Shown piece after piece: positions 6,718-8,983 of a stretch of 8,983 bases of DNA; position 1 is the first letter of the stretch, and every line of letters begins with the position of its first letter. The stretch is from Candidatus Elarobacter sp. (GTDB lineage Bacteria > Vulcanimicrobiota > Vulcanimicrobiia > Vulcanimicrobiales > Vulcanimicrobiaceae). The DNA is taken from NCBI GenBank assembly GCA_030150085.1, contig JASLGJ010000529.1, positions 1 to 8,983 on the forward strand. Direction: 5' to 3'. The translations under genes and the position numbers were made by a program. Under the pieces are notes generated by a model that saw only the letters and a list, made by a program, of their open reading frames with translations, did not search any database and was not told the origin of the DNA.

Positions 6718-7347
6718 ATGGCCCACGCACAGGCGTACACCGACTCCGGCACGCCGGAAGAACAAACCCGACGGACCTTCATGGCCAACGCGGTCGTCGC
6801 GTTGGGCGGCGTGATCGGGCTCGGCCTGGCCGTGCCGTGCCTGGCGTCCCTCATCCCGGCGTCCGACGCGACCGCGAGCGAGTGGTCGCCGCTCACCCCG
6901 GCCGAGGCCGACACGCTCAAGAAGGCGACGGACACCCCGATCAAGGTGACCTTCAACCTGCACGAGACGAACGGCTACTTCGGGGCCTCGGACACCGAGC
7001 AGTTCTTCTGGGCGGTCAAGAACAGCGAAGAGCAGATGCGCGCCAAGCGCCCCGAGCTCTTCACCGGGGTCGAAAAGGTGCCGTACCCGGTGGTCGCGAT
7101 GGGCTTCTCGGTCTTCAGCCCGATCTGCCCCCACCTGGGCTGCCGCTTCGCCTGGAACCAGGGCCTCAACAAGTTCGCCTGCCCCTGCCACGGCTCGCAG
7201 TTCACCAACATCGGCGAGCACGTCGCCGGCCCGGCGCTGCGCGGCCTCGACCCGCTCCCCCTGCGCGACTTCAACGGCAAAGTCGAGGTCACGTGGATCG
7301 AGTACAAGCAGGGCACGCCCGATCACGTCATCCTCAAGGTCGGATAG
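6718..7347 (+). CDS. qcrA: Rieske iron-sulfur subunit of the cytochrome bc complex
   Basis: A 209-residue Rieske protein that takes the first electron from quinol at the outer side of the membrane and passes it to heme c. The N-terminus has a Tat-type signal anchor: QTRRTFMANA (17-26) followed by a hydrophobic stretch (24-47), typical of Rieske proteins, which are folded before export and keep the anchor. The 2Fe-2S site is complete: CPHLGC (137-142) and CPCHGS (155-160), giving C137/H139 and C155/H158 as ligands, with C142 and C157 for the disulfide. A region of about 85 residues (50-135) between anchor and cluster box resembles the layout of Firmicutes QcrA rather than the short plant form. 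It is first in a two-gene operon, with 10 bases before the cytochrome b gene. Confidence 0.96.
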   Translation: MAHAQAYTDSGTPEEQTRRTFMANAVVALGGVIGLGLAVPCLASLIPASDATASEWSPLTPAEADTLKKATDTPIKVTFNLHETNGYFGASDTEQFFWAVKNSEEQMRAKRPELFTGVEKVPYPVVAMGFSVFSPICPHLGCRFAWNQGLNKFACPCHGSQFTNIGEHVAGPALRGLDPLPLRDFNGKVEVTWIEYKQGTPDHVILKVG

Positions 7348-7351
7348 GGGA
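7346..7351 (+). promoter_or_regulatory. Ribosome-binding site of qcrB overlapping the qcrA stop
   Basis: AGGGGA begins inside the qcrA TAG stop (7345-7347) and ends six bases before the ATG at 7358. The overlap suggests coupled translation of the Rieske and cytochrome b-c subunits. Confidence 0.7.
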
Positions 7352-7357
7352 CCGCAC

Positions 7358-8887
7358 ATGCTGACCTGGCTCGACCAGCGCACCGGGATCGTCACGATGA
7401 CGAAGGACTTCCTCACCGAGGACGTTCCCGGCGGCGCTTCCTACTGGTACGCGTTCGGCAGCGCGACCGTCTTCGCGATGCTGTGCCAGATCGTCACCGG
7501 CATCTTCCTGTGCTTCTACTACGCGCCGTCGACCGCGACCGCGTGGGAGTCCACCGACTACCTGATCCACCACGTTCCGGCCGGCGGCTTCGTGCTCTCG
7601 CTGCACTACTGGGGCGCCTCGGCGATGATCGCGCTGATGGCGATGCACCTGCTGCAAGTGCTGCTGTGGGGCGCCTACAAGAAGCCGCGCGAGCTGCAGT
7701 GGGTCGTCGGCGTGATCCTGTTCATCATCACGCTCGTGCTCGGCCTGACCGGCTACCTGCTGCCGTGGGACCTCAACGCGCTGCTCGCCTCGAAGGTCGC
7801 GATCCAGATCGCGGGCTCCGCGCCGGTCGCCGGTAAGGCGGTCCTGGCCTTCCTGCAGGACGGCAGCGGCATCGGCACGCTCACCATCAACCGCTTCTTC
7901 GGCATCCACGTCTGGCTGATGCCGGCGCTGCTGGTGGCGCTGGTCGGCGCGCACCTCTCGATCTTCCGCTGGAACGGCCCCGCCGGCCCGCCGCTCGACG
8001 AGGCGCCCAAGCTCAAGCCGGGCCGCTTCTGGCCGGACCAGATGTTCATGGACACCGTGCTGTCGTTCGCGATCTTCGTCGTGATCGTCGCGCTGGCGGT
8101 GTTCGCCCCGGCGCCGTTCGACGCCAAGGCCGATCCGAACAACACGACCTTCGTCCCCTACCCGGCCTGGTATTTCTTGGCGCTCTACGCGCTGCTCGAC
8201 GTGGTCGGCAAGTTCCCGCCCGCGATCGTCCAGGTCGCGACCCTGTTCGCCACCATCGTCGGCCCGACGCTGCTGATCGTGCTGCTCGTCGTGCTGCCGT
8301 TCGTCGACCGCAACCCCTCGCGCCGGCCCTCGCGCCGCCCGTGGGTGCTCGGCGTGACGGCGCTGGTCATGGTGATGGCGGTGGGCCTGAGCTTCTTCGG
8401 CCAGTACAACGTGGTCGAGGGCCAGATCCGCAACGGCCTGGTCGGCGCCAGCCACGCCAACGCGCAGAGCTCGCTCGAGCAGGCGCCGCAGGTCAACACC
8501 AACGGCACCACCGGCGCGGCCGGCGGCGCGAGCTCCTCGGGCAGCGCCAACGCTCCGGCCGCCGCGGGCGGCGGCGCGACCGTGTTCTCCACGAACTGCG
8601 CGGGCTGCCACGGCGCCAACGGCCAGGGCCAGCCCGGCGTGTTCCCGCCGCTGGCGAACAACCCGATGGTCACCGGCGACAAGAACGCCGTCATCAAAGT
8701 GCTGCTCAACGGCCTCAACAACGAATCCGTCAAGGTCGGCGGCGCGGAGTACAAGGGCGTGATGCCGCCGTGGAAGGGTCAGCTCTCCAACAAGCAGATC
8801 GCCGACGTGATCACCTACATCCGCAACGCCTGGGGCAACAAAGCCAGCTCGGTCACCGAAGCCGACGTCGCCGCCCAAGCGAAATAA
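7358..8887 (+). CDS. qcrB: Single-chain cytochrome b6 / subunit IV / cytochrome c fusion of the bc complex
   Basis: A 509-residue fusion that would hold both b hemes, the quinol site and a heme c of a bc complex in one chain. Residues 1-205 are cytochrome b6-like (four helices at about 30-56, 78-104, 114-136 and 180-204) with heme ligands H83/H97 and H184/H199; the 14/15 spacing is b6-type, and GAYKKPREL and TGYLLPWD are strongly b6/Bacillus-like. Residues 215-350 match subunit IV (helices near 232-251, 288-316 and 327-348). The quinol-site motif is PAWY (269-272). Seven helices put the C-terminus outside, where an Ala/Gly/Ser-rich linker (about 380-407) leads to a cytochrome c domain with C414-A-G-C417-H418 and likely distal ligand M469 (GVMPPW). 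The cysteine that anchors heme c_n in b6f is A32 here. Bacillus splits these parts between QcrB and QcrC, so no separate qcrC is needed. Confidence 0.95.
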   Translation: MLTWLDQRTGIVTMTKDFLTEDVPGGASYWYAFGSATVFAMLCQIVTGIFLCFYYAPSTATAWESTDYLIHHVPAGGFVLSLHYWGASAMIALMAMHLLQVLLWGAYKKPRELQWVVGVILFIITLVLGLTGYLLPWDLNALLASKVAIQIAGSAPVAGKAVLAFLQDGSGIGTLTINRFFGIHVWLMPALLVALVGAHLSIFRWNGPAGPPLDEAPKLKPGRFWPDQMFMDTVLSFAIFVVIVALAVFAPAPFDAKADPNNTTFVPYPAWYFLALYALLDVVGKFPPAIVQVATLFATIVGPTLLIVLLVVLPFVDRNPSRRPSRRPWVLGVTALVMVMAVGLSFFGQYNVVEGQIRNGLVGASHANAQSSLEQAPQVNTNGTTGAAGGASSSGSANAPAAAGGGATVFSTNCAGCHGANGQGQPGVFPPLANNPMVTGDKNAVIKVLLNGLNNESVKVGGAEYKGVMPPWKGQLSNKQIADVITYIRNAWGNKASSVTEADVAAQAK

Positions 8888-8910
8888 CCCCCGCGAACCC
8901 CGCGAAACGA

Positions 8911-8945
8911 ACGAGCCCGCCGGCAACCCGGCGGGCTCGTTTTTT
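8911..8945 (+). terminator. Intrinsic terminator of the qcrA-qcrB operon
   Basis: A perfect 13-bp GC-rich stem (8911-8923 with 8928-8940), a CAAC loop and a run of six T (8940-8945). An added A-T pair (8910/8941) is possible. It lies 23 bases after the qcrB stop, so the operon appears to end after two genes. Confidence 0.93.
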
Positions 8946-8983
8946 CATGCGCGCGGCCTCAGCGGTCTTCGGGATGATGCCCC

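Noticed and set aside
8508..8580. Ala/Gly/Ser-coding low-complexity stretch as a nucleotide repeat or insertion in qcrB
   Set aside because: Frame is kept, no repeat unit is regular, and it fits a flexible linker between membrane and cytochrome c domains.
7334..8926. 530-codon minus-strand frame opposite the cytochrome b-c gene
   Set aside because: Its composition (Arg, Asp, His, Gly-rich, no hydrophobic core) is that of an antisense shadow, and the opposite strand has unambiguous heme and membrane motifs.
8959..8983. Possible 3' end of a minus-strand gene (frame ending HHPEDR then TGA at 8961-8959)
   Set aside because: Only seven codons are visible and nothing identifies a family. It may be a real convergent gene entering from the right edge, but it cannot be supported from this window.

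Overview
The window is high-GC bacterial DNA, dense with genes on both strands. Strong G/C preference at third codon positions makes many antisense frames look open, but eleven genes account for nearly all of it. No stretch over about 120 bases lacks a gene, and I see no tRNA, rRNA, CRISPR array, insertion sequence or other sign of mobility. It looks like chromosomal core or near-core DNA of an aerobic, respiring bacterium with System II (Ccs-type) cytochrome c maturation and a b6-type cytochrome bc complex. A DUF2630 protein and a lone RRM protein fit a high-GC lineage outside Proteobacteria, such as Actinobacteria-like, Chloroflexota-like or candidate phyla such as Eremiobacterota. The phylum is a guess.

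Layout. (1) 1-402 (+): C-terminal end of a CcsA/ResC-type heme-handling protein, cut by the window edge. (2) 3343-429 (-): a tight four-gene run in transcription order: anchored mono-heme cytochrome c, 73-aa membrane protein, OmpR-family response regulator, HAMP/HisKA sensor kinase. The last two share an ATGA stop/start overlap. (3) 3425-5234 (+): selO, an AMP-transferring pseudokinase, divergent from the cytochrome gene, then a small RRM protein. (4) 6602-5251 (-): an MFS transporter whose stop overlaps the GTG start of a DUF2630 protein (GTGA). (5) 6718-8887 (+): a two-gene bc-complex operon. It holds a Rieske protein and one polypeptide joining cytochrome b6, subunit IV and a cytochrome c domain, closed by a strong intrinsic terminator at 8911-8945.

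How the parts fit. Much of the window concerns the electron-transfer chain. CcsA delivers heme for c-type cytochromes, and both the free cytochrome c and the fused c domain carry CxxCH sites that need it. The Rieske protein and fused b-c protein would oxidise quinol and pass electrons through the tethered heme c, probably to a terminal oxidase outside the window. The two-component system sits downstream of a cytochrome c gene and could tune respiration, but its signal is not visible. SelO is linked to redox homeostasis in other bacteria.

The most notable content is the single-chain b6/IV/c protein. It keeps b6-type histidine spacing, but it lacks the cysteine that binds heme c_n in b6f and Bacillus enzymes and has PAWY in place of the PEWY motif at the quinol site. 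I do not see an obviously new multi-gene system here.
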